From NCBI GenBank assembly GCA_016933985.1, contig JAFGTU010000458.1, forward strand, positions 1 through 7,415: a DNA stretch of 7,415 bases, written 5' to 3'. The translations under genes were made by a program, and so were the position numbers. The stretch comes from Sedimentisphaerales bacterium (GTDB taxonomy: Bacteria > Planctomycetota > Phycisphaerae > Sedimentisphaerales > Anaerobacaceae). Under the pieces are notes generated by a model that saw only the letters and a list, made by a program, of their open reading frames with translations, was not told where the DNA came from and ran no database searches. How positions within the stretch are numbered: position 1 is the stretch's first letter; every line of letters begins with the position of its first letter. This document shows positions 1 through 6,600 of this stretch, one piece after another.

Positions 1-1178
1 CCAAGTGGCCTGAGTACACCCGGCTTGATGAGATACTTGAACAGCCTGTGCTGAAGAAGGAACTGTTTGCCGCTCCGGTGATTATCAAGGAAGTGGAATT
101 GCTTCGCTGGAATCGAAGTTTCCTGTGCCGGGTACGGTCTTCCGATGGCGCTGAGGGCATTTCGGTGGGTCACAGCGGAATGAATTCGCTCTATCCGATC
201 TTTCTTAATTCCGTGAGACCGTTCTTCATCGGTAAGGATGCACGCGAGTTGGATCTGCTGCTGGAGAAGGTGTACATATACCAACTTAACTTCAGGCTCA
301 GCGGTCTGGCGCTGGGAATACCGCTGGCCACACTTGAGTTCGCGATCCTCGATATGCTGGGGCGGATTGCCGGCAAGCCGATGGGTGAGCTGATCGGGGA
401 GATCCATCACCGGCAGGTTGCGGTCTATCAGGCCACCGAGTATCGCGAGAAGCCCGTGGAGGAGTCGCTGGAGCTGATCAAGCGGGATGTGGCGGAGTAT
501 AACGCCGATGCGGTCAAGATCAAGGTTGGGGGGCTTATGTTCATGACGGCGAACCACAATGCCGTTGGGCCGGCAGGGAGGACGGAAAGAATGATTCCGC
601 TGATCCGTGAGACGTTCGGTGACAAGATGGCTTTGTATGCCGATGCAAACGGTTTCTACTCGGTGGATGAGGCGATACGGGTTGGCAAGTTGTTGGAGGA
701 GTACGGGTATGGTTTCTTTGAAGAGCCGGTTGCTTTCGACTGGTATGAAGAGACCAAGGAGGTGGCCGACGGGTTGACGCTTCCCGTGGCCGGTGGGGAG
801 CAGGAATACGGTCTGCATGGCTTTCGGTGGCTTATCGCCAATGATGGGCTACAGCTTGTGCAGCCGGACAACTACTACTTCGGCGGGATGATTCGCTCGA
901 TGAAGGTCGCGCGGATAGCGCATGCGTGTGGGAGGCCCTGTACGCCGCACATGTCCGGCGGAGGACTGGGATACCTTTACATGATTCATTTTGTGTCGGC
1001 CCTGCCCAATGCGTTTGCCCATCATGAGTTCAAGGGGTTGGGGACGAATGTGCGGTTTGAGTGTAAGACATCGCCGCTGTCGGTGGTTGATGGGAAGATC
1101 CAAGTGCCTAGCGGTCCGGGGCTGGGTGTGGAGATTGACCCGGATTTCATCAAGAAGCATGAAGTTGTCAGAGGATAG
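1..1178 (+). CDS. Mandelate racemase/muconate lactonizing enzyme family protein (enolase superfamily), 5' partial
   Basis: Probable sugar-acid dehydratase or racemase of the mandelate racemase (MR) subgroup, which abstracts an alpha proton next to a carboxylate using Mg2+. Numbered from a GTG at 48, the catalytic set is complete: K157-x-K159 (base pair of the KxK motif), metal ligands D199 (YADANG), E225 (FFEEP) and E251 (GGEQ), the D274/H301 dyad (QPDNYY, PHMSGGG), and a likely E327. The spacings 199-225-251-274-301 equal those of the family archetype (195-221-247-270-297). About 11 extra residues lie between the KxK motif and D199. The N-terminal capping domain is roughly residues 8-125. 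The frame is open to the left edge with protein-like sequence (WPEYTRLDEI), and the GTG at 48 has no Shine-Dalgarno, so the true start is probably outside the window. Substrate is not predictable from sequence alone. The neighbouring GH2 remnant and DUF1080 gene fit carbohydrate catabolism. No clear terminator follows the stop. Confidence 0.93.
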   Translation, partial: KWPEYTRLDEILEQPVLKKELFAAPVIIKEVELLRWNRSFLCRVRSSDGAEGISVGHSGMNSLYPIFLNSVRPFFIGKDARELDLLLEKVYIYQLNFRLSGLALGIPLATLEFAILDMLGRIAGKPMGELIGEIHHRQVAVYQATEYREKPVEESLELIKRDVAEYNADAVKIKVGGLMFMTANHNAVGPAGRTERMIPLIRETFGDKMALYADANGFYSVDEAIRVGKLLEEYGYGFFEEPVAFDWYEETKEVADGLTLPVAGGEQEYGLHGFRWLIANDGLQLVQPDNYYFGGMIRSMKVARIAHACGRPCTPHMSGGGLGYLYMIHFVSALPNAFAHHEFKGLGTNVRFECKTSPLSVVDGKIQVPSGPGLGVEIDPDFIKKHEVVRG

Positions 1179-1471
1179 TGCACAAGAAAGCAGATAATCC
1201 GATTTGGCGGCTCCAGTCTTCGGTAGTTGATTTCGAGGGCGGATCTTGCCCCCCTGTTCAATCCACATGCCTTAAGAGGCTTCCGGACCCTATGGGTTGC
1301 ATGTCGAGCGTGTGAACGGCGGAAGAGTCCGCTCGAGTCGGACCCTGCAGGTTTTTGCCTTCACCTTTCTTTCGCCGCCCGTTGGGTGAGGACGGCAAGG
1401 GCAAATCACCGCAGGAACAAGCAACTGCGCAACTTGGGATAGAACCGGGGCTGGCTCGGGCATTTGGGCCT
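1179..1471. other. Intergenic region between the MR-family gene and the GH2 remnant
   Basis: No convincing gene is visible. Short open frames on both strands have skewed composition (rich in R, P, S, C) and no family-like motifs. A small hairpin (GTCCG at 1327-1331, CGGAC at 1339-1343) precedes a run of five T at 1352-1356, but the 8-base gap between stem and T-run makes it a poor intrinsic terminator. The stretch may be degenerate repeat or decayed coding sequence, but I cannot identify its source. Confidence 0.5.
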
Positions 1472-1500
1472 TTGACAATCGGACGAGAAACGACTATCAT
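1472..1500 (+). promoter_or_regulatory. Sigma-70-like promoter, TTGACA-17-TATCAT
   Basis: A perfect -35 hexamer TTGACA (1472-1477) is separated by exactly 17 bases from TATCAT (1495-1500), a 5/6 match to TATAAT. Transcription would start around 1506-1508, essentially on the ATG at 1508 that opens the Tat-leader peptide. The mRNA would therefore be leaderless or nearly so. Only the hexamer match supports this call. Confidence 0.5.
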
Positions 1501-1507
1501 TGTGCAC

Positions 1508-1977
1508 ATGAAGCGGCGCGAATTCATTCAAGCAATGGAGGTCCTGGGACTTGGGTCCCGCATGGCGACACGGAATTCCGGGAGCATTTCCGCGCCGAGA
1601 TCGAACAGACCATTCGCCGACTGCGGAATCACCCATCGGTCCTGCTGTGGGTGGGGGGCAATGAGCAGTACCTCTGGTCGTCCACGGCCGACGTCCCGGA
1701 GGCCAGGCGTGACATCTTTGAGAAGATCATGCCGGACGCCTGCAGGCGGCTCGACCCGACGAGGTTGTTTCACACCAGCTCGCCCTACGGGGGGCCGACG
1801 GGCAACTGGCCTCTGGAGGGCGACTGGCATGACTACACGACCATCAACTTCGCCCCGGAGGCATCTGTGCCGTTGTTCGGTTCCGAGGTCCTGCGCACCA
1901 GCGTGCCGTCTGTAGCCAGCATGCGACGTTTCCTGATCGATGAGGAATTCTGGCCCAAAGGATTTGACCCGGCCGTC
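1508..1977 (+). pseudogene. Glycoside hydrolase family 2 (beta-mannosidase/beta-galactosidase-like) remnant, frameshifted and internally deleted
   Basis: The ATG at 1508 opens a Tat-type leader (MKRREFIQAMEVLGLGS, twin-arginine motif RREFI) in one frame. From about 1535 a different frame encodes a clear GH2 TIM-barrel segment. It contains FREHF, TIRRLRNHPSVLLWVGGNEQ with the acid/base glutamate of the N-E pair, a conserved RLDPTRLFHTSSP segment, and FGSEV with the likely nucleophile glutamate, followed by PSVASMRRFL and WPKG. The GH2 frame is open from 1390 but has no ATG or GTG before 1651, so the segment upstream of the catalytic NE cannot be translated without a frameshift. About 145 residues remain of an enzyme usually 800 or more long; the N-terminal sugar-binding and immunoglobulin-like domains, the first half of the barrel and the C-terminal domains are missing. 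The simplest reading is a Tat-exported GH2 gene that suffered a large internal deletion. An alternative is that leader and barrel came from two genes. Confidence 0.72.
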
Positions 1978-2178
1978 CGCAGGGGCGGGAAACGACGGGG
2001 GCGGCCCAGGGTGGCGGACGAAGAAGCCAAGCGGCGGCGGACATTCAAAGCCGAGTGGGAGCGATACAAAGAAACTGGCCCGGATGCAACGAAGAAACGT
2101 TTCTGTGAAGACGAGGAAATAAACGTCGAATACCTGAACAACTCTGTGTTACGTTGGTGTCGGGACCACCCTGAATAG
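1978..2178 (+). CDS. Basic AT-hook-like/HTH-like tail in the same open frame as the GH2 remnant; possible mobile-element small protein
   Basis: The reading frame of the GH2 fragment runs on without a stop into about 65 residues that do not resemble GH2. It starts with a very basic stretch (GGKRRGRPRV) containing the RGRP core of an AT-hook. A charged helical part follows (ADEEAKRRRTFKAEWERYKE), then a segment (KKRFCEDEEINVEYLNNSVL, then RWCR) with the rhythm 'FCxxxxIxxxxLxxxxRW'. That pattern resembles small helix-turn-helix proteins associated with transposable elements, such as IS66 accessory proteins, but this is a resemblance only. The sole internal start candidate near the beginning is a GTG around 2011, without a good ribosome site. 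It may be a fused tail on the remnant ORF (the longest start-to-stop reading is 1651-2178) or a 5'-truncated separate gene. Confidence 0.4.
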   Translation, partial: RRGGKRRGRPRVADEEAKRRRTFKAEWERYKETGPDATKKRFCEDEEINVEYLNNSVLRWCRDHPE

Positions 2179-2422
2179 CACAGAACACGCGGTAATAATT
2201 CCCCCGCAATTTTCACCGCATAAAGAAAAACGCGCCTGACGGAGAAAAGTTTTCAACGGGAACTCCTTATATCTTCTTGTTTTGCCGCATCCACTCCATT
2301 TCGTTCACGCGGAAAATATTCGAGCCTTTAATTTTCTTCACCGCGCGTGACTTACAATCCAGATAGTCCGATGCATAGTGTGTCGGGCAGTTCAGTAATG
2401 GCTTTATTTGGAGTAAGACAAG
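2179..2422. other. AT-richer intergenic spacer
   Basis: No gene is visible. Base composition shifts toward A+T compared with the coding regions on either side. A weak promoter-like pair (CTTACA at 2351-2356, 17 bases, CATAGT at 2374-2379; 4/6 and 4/6 matches) could serve the small ORF starting at 2423. No terminator with a T-run follows the stop at 2178. Confidence 0.4.
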
Positions 2423-2737
2423 ATGAACGACACGGCGACAAAGAGATGCAACACCGAGACCCCAGATCAGGTAATTATCTTCTCAGTAGTCGAGCACGCG
2501 AGGTTCGGGGTGGTCAGCCGGGAGGGGGCAATGTCTGCCCTGGAAGAGGAGATAGGCCTGCTGTTATGGATGTTGCAGGGTGAGTTAAGCCCCGAAGAAC
2601 GGCAAGAGGCGTATCGACGCCTTGAACAACTACTTTCGCGGAGATATGGAGGGGGGCCTGGCATGAATCGGAAGCCAAAAGGCATTTCCGGCGTTTGCGT
2701 CAAGCATGGCGGGGCAGTCAAGAGGGTGAAGGGTTGA
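2423..2737 (+). CDS. Small hypothetical protein (104 aa)
   Basis: I do not recognise this gene. The ATG at 2423 has a GGAG at 2410-2413, nine bases upstream. An in-frame ATG at 2531 has a better site (GGAGG at 2521-2525, five bases away) and would give a 68-residue protein beginning MSALEEEIGL. The central part (ALEEEIGLLLWMLQGELSPE and on to RRLEQLLSRRYG) reads as two amphipathic helices, which is protein-like. The C-terminus (NRKPKG to KRVKG) is basic. The first 36 residues look less typical, which favours the internal start. The 3' end overlaps the convergent membrane-protein gene by 20 bases. An overlapping + strand frame at 2347-2583 is richer in G, R and S and looks like a shadow. Its position among mobile-looking sequences suggests accessory DNA. 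Confidence 0.42.
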   Translation: MNDTATKRCNTETPDQVIIFSVVEHARFGVVSREGAMSALEEEIGLLLWMLQGELSPEERQEAYRRLEQLLSRRYGGGPGMNRKPKGISGVCVKHGGAVKRVKG

Positions 2738-3005
2738 TGGTTCCGGTGGTTTTTTTCTTCTCGGTTTTCAAGGCGACGATGAGGGCGCCGGCTGATGCGC
2801 CGGCGGCGTAGCTCAAGGCGAGCAGCCAGTTATTGGTGCGGATAAAATTCGACAACACCCACAACCCCAAGAGATTTTCGATAAAGACAATCAGGACGAG
2901 GATAGTCTTCTCCCCACGGGCGCAGGCCAGCGTCCGACGCAATGCGAGCGACCATTCCCCACAACCAACGGCCAAGTAAAGCACAATGTTCAGGAGGAGG
3001 CTCAT
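2718..3005 (-). CDS. Small polytopic membrane protein (95 aa), UPF0316/DUF5698-like pattern
   Basis: The chosen start is the ATG at 3005-3003 because a strong Shine-Dalgarno (AAGGAGG, 3018-3012) lies six bases upstream. A start at 3038 would add 11 residues without such a site. The product begins MSLLLNIVLYLAVGCGEWSL and has about three membrane segments: residues 2-18, a central one around ILVLIVFIENLLGLWVLSNF, and LLALSYAAGASAGALIVAL. A basic tail (KTEKKKTTG) follows. The arrangement 'RRTL...G.K....VFIE....WVLS...N....YA.G...G' resembles the N-terminal membrane domain of UPF0316/DUF5698-type proteins and small membrane proteins of phages and islands; this is pattern recognition only. Function is unknown. 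The gene is co-directional with the tRNA-Arg 265 bases upstream and convergent with the small ORF ending at 2737. Confidence 0.68.
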   Translation of the reverse strand: MSLLLNIVLYLAVGCGEWSLALRRTLACARGEKTILVLIVFIENLLGLWVLSNFIRTNNWLLALSYAAGASAGALIVALKTEKKKTTGTINPSPS

Positions 3006-3011
3006 AGTTTT

Positions 3012-3018
3012 CCTCCTT
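3012..3018 (-). promoter_or_regulatory. Strong ribosome binding site deciding the start of the small membrane protein
   Basis: On the minus strand AAGGAGG lies six bases before the ATG at 3005. It is the best Shine-Dalgarno in the window and is the main reason for preferring this start over the longer in-frame one at 3038. Confidence 0.75.
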
Positions 3019-3083
3019 CCCGGTGTCGTCTCGGCCAAGTATGTTTCGATTCGTGTTCATATCATAGCCATCCTTAGTCCCGT

Positions 3084-3107
3084 CTGGACTGCAGCAATTC
3101 AGTCCGG
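3084..3107. repeat. Short inverted repeat, 8-bp stem with 8-base loop
   Basis: CTGGACTG (3084-3091) faces CAGTCCGG (3100-3107) across the loop CAGCAATT, giving seven Watson-Crick pairs and one G-T pair. It lies between the tRNA-Arg and the small membrane protein gene. No T-run follows on either strand, so an intrinsic terminator is unlikely. It could be an operator, a processing hairpin or chance. Confidence 0.4.
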
Positions 3108-3269
3108 CAGAACGCCTGCGCAAACGCATCCTGCAGCAAGCTATACGATAGATAAGGGCCGCGTGTTCTTGGCGGAAAACTTTGCGCTTTTGGCCGGAAA
3201 ACATCGGACCGGCTTGGACTATGTTGGACAGACGGACCGCACTGGCACTATCAAAACGCCGCTCTTGAC

Positions 3270-3343
3270 CGCGCCCGGCAGGGCTCGAACCTGCAACCTT
3301 CGGATTCGAAGTCCGGCACTCTATCCAATTGAGCTACGGGCGC
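3270..3343 (-). tRNA. tRNA-Arg (anticodon UCG)
   Basis: Read on the minus strand the 74 bases fold as a complete cloverleaf. The acceptor GCGCCCG pairs with CGGGCGC and is followed by a G discriminator. The D-arm is GCTC/GAGT with the loop AATTGGATA. The anticodon loop CTTCGAA places TCG at 34-36. The variable loop is AGGTT, and the T-arm GCAGG-TTCGAGC-CCTGC is perfect. The anticodon UCG reads CGN arginine codons. The top pair of the anticodon stem (C27-A43) is mismatched and the D-stem closes with a G-T pair. The 3' CCA is not encoded, since GGTC follows on the minus strand, so it must be added by nucleotidyltransferase. tRNA genes are common integration sites, and the accessory-looking DNA lies on its 3' side. 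Confidence 0.95.
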
Positions 3344-3368
3344 TAATCCACTGTGCAAAAAGGGTCAT

Positions 3369-3403
3369 AGGCAATCGTCCTTCAAAGCAACAACGATTTG
3401 CCT
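3369..3403. repeat. Imperfect inverted repeat in the tRNA-Arg leader
   Basis: AGGCAATCG (3369-3377) pairs with CGATTTGCCT (3394-3403): nine base pairs with one bulged base around a 16-base loop. It would lie inside the 5' leader of the tRNA precursor if the promoter at 3416-3444 is used. It may be a leader hairpin or a protein-binding site. No T-run follows in either direction. Confidence 0.4.
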
Positions 3404-3415
3404 GCAACAAATCAT

Positions 3416-3444
3416 ATCATACTCAAATCCCCTCAGTCCTTCAA
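3416..3444 (-). promoter_or_regulatory. Putative promoter for tRNA-Arg, TTGAAG-17-TATGAT
   Basis: On the minus strand TTGAAG (3444-3439, 4/6 to TTGACA) is followed after 17 bases by TATGAT (3421-3416, 5/6 to TATAAT). Transcription would begin near 3409, giving a precursor leader of about 65 bases before the mature tRNA 5' end at 3343. Only hexamer matching and position support it. Confidence 0.4.
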
Positions 3445-3625
3445 TGACAAAGTAGTCGCCAAATCGAATGAATATTGCGGCGATCCTGAGGATTTCCGTT
3501 TTACGTGGGGCGGGTGTGGAATTTTTAGCCAGGCAATCTGGGGGTGTCGAAGAGGCTGAGTTGTGTCTCTGATCAAGAAATATTTTGCGAAAAAAGAGAT
3601 TTGGGGTTCTTGCTCGATAGGAGTA

Positions 3626-3634
3626 TGGTATTAT
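3626..3634 (+). promoter_or_regulatory. Extended -10 promoter candidate for the large SpeE-like gene
   Basis: TGGTATTAT fits the extended -10 pattern TGn-TATAAT with one mismatch. No good -35 box is found at the normal distance, as expected for extended -10 promoters. Transcription would start near 3641, leaving a leader of about 50 bases that includes the ten-G run. Confidence 0.4.
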
Positions 3635-3677
3635 CATGCTTGTAAATCCGGTGGATTAGGGTGAATTTGTTGAAGTT

Positions 3678-3687
3678 GGGGGGGGGG
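3678..3687 (+). repeat. Homopolymeric G tract (10 G) abutting the ribosome-binding region
   Basis: Ten consecutive G residues are followed by AAGG and then the GTG start codon at 3692. The tract forms most of the purine-rich sequence that could pair with 16S rRNA. Such tracts are prone to slipped-strand length change, which here would alter spacing or strength of the initiation region rather than the reading frame. Confidence 0.85.
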
Positions 3688-3691
3688 AAGG

Positions 3692-6600
3692 GTGCCTGTG
3701 GCCGAGAAACGCAAAAGAGATGACTTGGCTCGCATGTCTGCTATTCGCGGGGTGGTTACCCTGCTTTTTTTGATTTCGGGGGCCAGCGGGCTGGTCTATG
3801 AAGTGACCTGGACCAGGGCGTTCGGGGTAGTATTCGGGAATACTGTGTTCGCGGTGAGCACCGTCCTGACGGTTTTCATGTTGGGCTTGGCTGTAGGCAG
3901 TTGGCTATTCGGAAGGATTGCCGATGGCAGCGGCAACCCACTGCGGCTTTACGGGGTGATCGAGCTGTTAGTGGGGCTGTACGCATTTGCATTTCCGGCG
4001 ATTCTGCGGCAGACCGATGTGCTGTACACGTGGATTTACCGCGCTTTTGGGTCAAGTTTCTACCAGCTCAGTCTTATCCGGTTCATCGTTTCTATTGTGA
4101 TTCTGGCGGGGCCTGCGGCGCTGATGGGGGGGACGCTGCCTGTGCTGAGCCGGCTTTGGGCGGAACCGGCCTGGTTTGGCCATCGCAAGGCTCAGCCGGG
4201 CAAGAGTGTCGGGCTTCTTTACGCGGTAAATACGTTCGGGGCCGTGGCGGGCGCTTTTTTTTCGGGTTACTTTCTGGTCAGGCTTCTGGGGGTAAGCAAC
4301 ACGATTTACGCTGCGGCCGCGGCGAATGTGCTTATCGGCCTTGTAGCATTGGTGTTGTCGGGCGCCCTGCCTCGGCGTGCGACGGATGCGGCGTTGCGGT
4401 CCGACAGTCGCACGAAGAGAAAGAAAAGGGGTAAAGGCAAGCCGCAGAAAGCCGAGGCCGCTCTGGCTCAACCTGTAATGGATGATCACAGGCGAGCCCG
4501 AGGGGCTATCCTTGCGGTGATGGCGATATCCGGCTTTTGTGCGCTGGCTCTTGAGGTGGTGTGGACGCGGGTGCTGGTCTTTGTTCTGGGCACGTCGGTC
4601 TATGCCTTTGCGTGCGTGCTGACGACATTCATCCTCGGACTGGCGATCGGCAGCGTGATTGCGGGACACTTGATCGTGCCTCGCTTGCAGAGGCCTGTTT
4701 TTGCGATTGGCGTGGTCGAGTTTCTTCTGGCGGGCAGTGTTCTTACGAGCATAGGGGTGCTGGAGTATCTTTGGCATATCGATTTGAAGGTTGTGTACTG
4801 GATCGGCGGCTCACTGACGTTTGTGGGCGATACGGTGACGCATTTTCTTGACGCTGCCGTCGTGGTCCTGGTGCCGACGATTCTAATGGGCATCGCTTTC
4901 CCGATCGCGGTTAAGGTTTATGCGCCGTCGTGGGAGACTGTTGGAAAGCGTGTCGGGGCGCTCTATGCCTGCAATACTATAGGTTGTGTGGTCGGGTCTT
5001 TTGCCGCCGGTTTCTTGATGGTGCCGTGGCTGGGCATGCGGAACAGCATTCTTCTGATAGTAGCGATTCAGTTTCTTTTGGGCGTTTCCGTTCTGGCGTT
5101 CCTGTCGGAGGCCCGGCGGATGCTCGTGGGTGTGCCTTCGGCTGTGATTGCCGTCGCCTCTGTAGCCTCGGCATTTATCGCCGTGCCGGAGGATGTGTTT
5201 CTTCGCACTATCAAGACATATCATTATCCGAGCAAGGTGCTGTTTATGAAAGACGGCGTTACCGGTACGGTGACGGTGCATGATATACCGGATGGGGATC
5301 GGATCATCGCGGTTGACGGCGTGAACGTTGCGGGGGTCGATTTTATGCTGCGGACGACCCAGATGCTGCAGGGATATGCGCCTCTATTCGTGCACAGAGG
5401 CCCGAAGAAAGTGCTGCAGATCGGATTCGGCAGCGGCGAGACGTGCGGCATCGGCGTGGATTTCGATAAGTCGCCGGACTACGAATATACCATCTGCGAG
5501 ATCTGCCCGGATGTGTTCAAAGCGGGGCAATATTTCAAGGACATAAATCGAGGCGTCTATGAGAATCCGAGGCTGCGCAAGGTCATCATGGACGGTAAGA
5601 ATTTCGTCAAGCTGACCGATGAGAAGTTCGACATCATTATGAACGATTCGACATATCCCGGCACTACCGGTAGCTCGGCACTCTACACATACGACCATTT
5701 TATGCAGTGCCGCGAACGACTAAACGAGGGCGGGGTTCTATCGTGCTGGGTTCCCATCGATCTTCGGCCGGAGGATTTTCAGGTCATTGTGCGCAGCTTC
5801 CAAGCGGCAATGCCGCACTGCTCGCTCTGGATGGTGAATAACTGCGTAAACAAGCACGCAGTCATCATGGGTACAATGCAACCGATGAGAATTGACTTCG
5901 GACGTATCCGCGAGCTGGTAGCTCGGCCCCCCATCGCCGCTGACCTGGCGGTGATCAACATCCTCTCTGCATATGATTTTCTGGACAGTTTGGTGGTGGG
6001 CGAAGAAGGGCTGCGTGCGATCGGAGGCGACGGACCTCTGAACACCGATGATACTCCGTCGCTGGAGTTCGGCGCCTCTGTCAAGCGTGATGTCGAGGGA
6101 TGCTGGATTGCCGTACTCAAAGCGATGGTGGAGAACCACACGCCGCCGAGTAAGTACATAGTTGGAATTGGCAGCGGCACGGAGGCCGAGTCGGTCTCGA
6201 AGATGCTTGAGCAGTACTATCGCGGGACGGGGCATGCTTTGCGGGGCATGCTCGGCATCCTGCAAGGCGACCCGGATATGACACAGCAGGCTTTTACAAG
6301 GGCAGCACAGGTTAATCCGTTAGACCGTGACGTCGAGGGCTGCATTCAGGAGATGTATCGGGAGATCGAGGCATTCGAGGCCGCCATTGAAAGAACGCCG
6401 AACAATGCAATTTTGAGATGGCGTCTGGCGCAGCGATATATGCTCCTGGCCGAGTACGACAAGGCTATCGATCAATACCTCGTCTATTACAATCTCAGCT
6501 CGGGCGACCCCAAGCTGCAGGCGCGGGCGCAGAACAATATCGGCGTCTGCCACAAGGGTATGAAGAGGTTTGACGATGCCGTTGGCGCTTTTAGCAGAGC

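Larger units (their letters stand above)
3006..3269. other. Spacer between the tRNA-Arg gene and the small membrane protein gene
   Basis: No convincing gene is present. A longer minus-strand frame (2830-3204) crosses the region in another phase, but its composition is poor in typical protein features. The spacer holds an inverted repeat at 3084-3107 and a short direct repeat (GGCGGAAAAC at 3171-3180, GGCCGGAAAAC at 3192-3202). A second small stem GCCGG/CCGGC lies at 3193-3197/3209-3213. No T-rich terminator is evident after the tRNA. Confidence 0.45.
3344..3691. other. Divergent intergenic region between tRNA-Arg and the large SpeE-like gene
   Basis: No gene is supported. A minus-strand frame at 3365-3637 contains the tRNA promoter and leader and is probably chance. 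The region holds a candidate tRNA promoter (3416-3444, minus), an imperfect inverted repeat (3369-3403), a nine-base direct repeat GTCCTTCAA (3376-3384 and 3436-3444), an extended -10 promoter for the rightward gene (3626-3634) and a ten-G run (3678-3687) next to the start codon. Confidence 0.55.

Noticed and set aside
849..1268. 139-codon minus-strand frame overlapping the MR-family gene
   Set aside because: It is antisense to the conserved catalytic end of the MR-family protein and its composition is not protein-like.
1327..1356. Possible intrinsic terminator (5-bp stem then TTTTT)
   Set aside because: The stem is short and separated from the T-run by eight bases, so it does not fit a functional terminator well.
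1355..1915. 186-codon plus-strand frame containing the Tat-leader sequence
   Set aside because: Only the short part from 1508 to about 1550 looks real. Upstream has no family features, and after 1550 the frame is the wrong one for the clear GH2 sequence.
2785..2812. GC-rich hairpin-like repeat (GCGCCGGC twice)
   Set aside because: It lies within the Ala/Gly-rich coding part of the small membrane protein and is explained by codon composition.
2830..3204. 124-codon minus-strand frame with MNTNRNILGRDDTG inside
   Set aside because: It overlaps the membrane protein gene in another phase and is rich in C, R and W. The overlapping frame has the better start site and clear membrane segments.
3270..3290. 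Attachment-site duplication of the tRNA 3' end
   Set aside because: I looked for a second copy of the T-arm/acceptor sequence in the window and did not see one, so no att site is called.
2986..3447. 153-codon plus-strand frame running through the tRNA gene
   Set aside because: It is antisense to the tRNA and includes the complement of its whole cloverleaf, so it is a chance frame.
3365..3637. 90-codon minus-strand frame upstream of the tRNA
   Set aside because: It contains the putative tRNA promoter and leader hairpin, has no recognisable motif and no good ribosome site.
4052..4777. 241-codon open frame on the minus strand within the large SpeE-like gene
   Set aside because: It lies fully antisense to well-supported membrane-domain coding sequence. 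Its product is rich in H, R, Q and P with no motifs, typical of a shadow frame.
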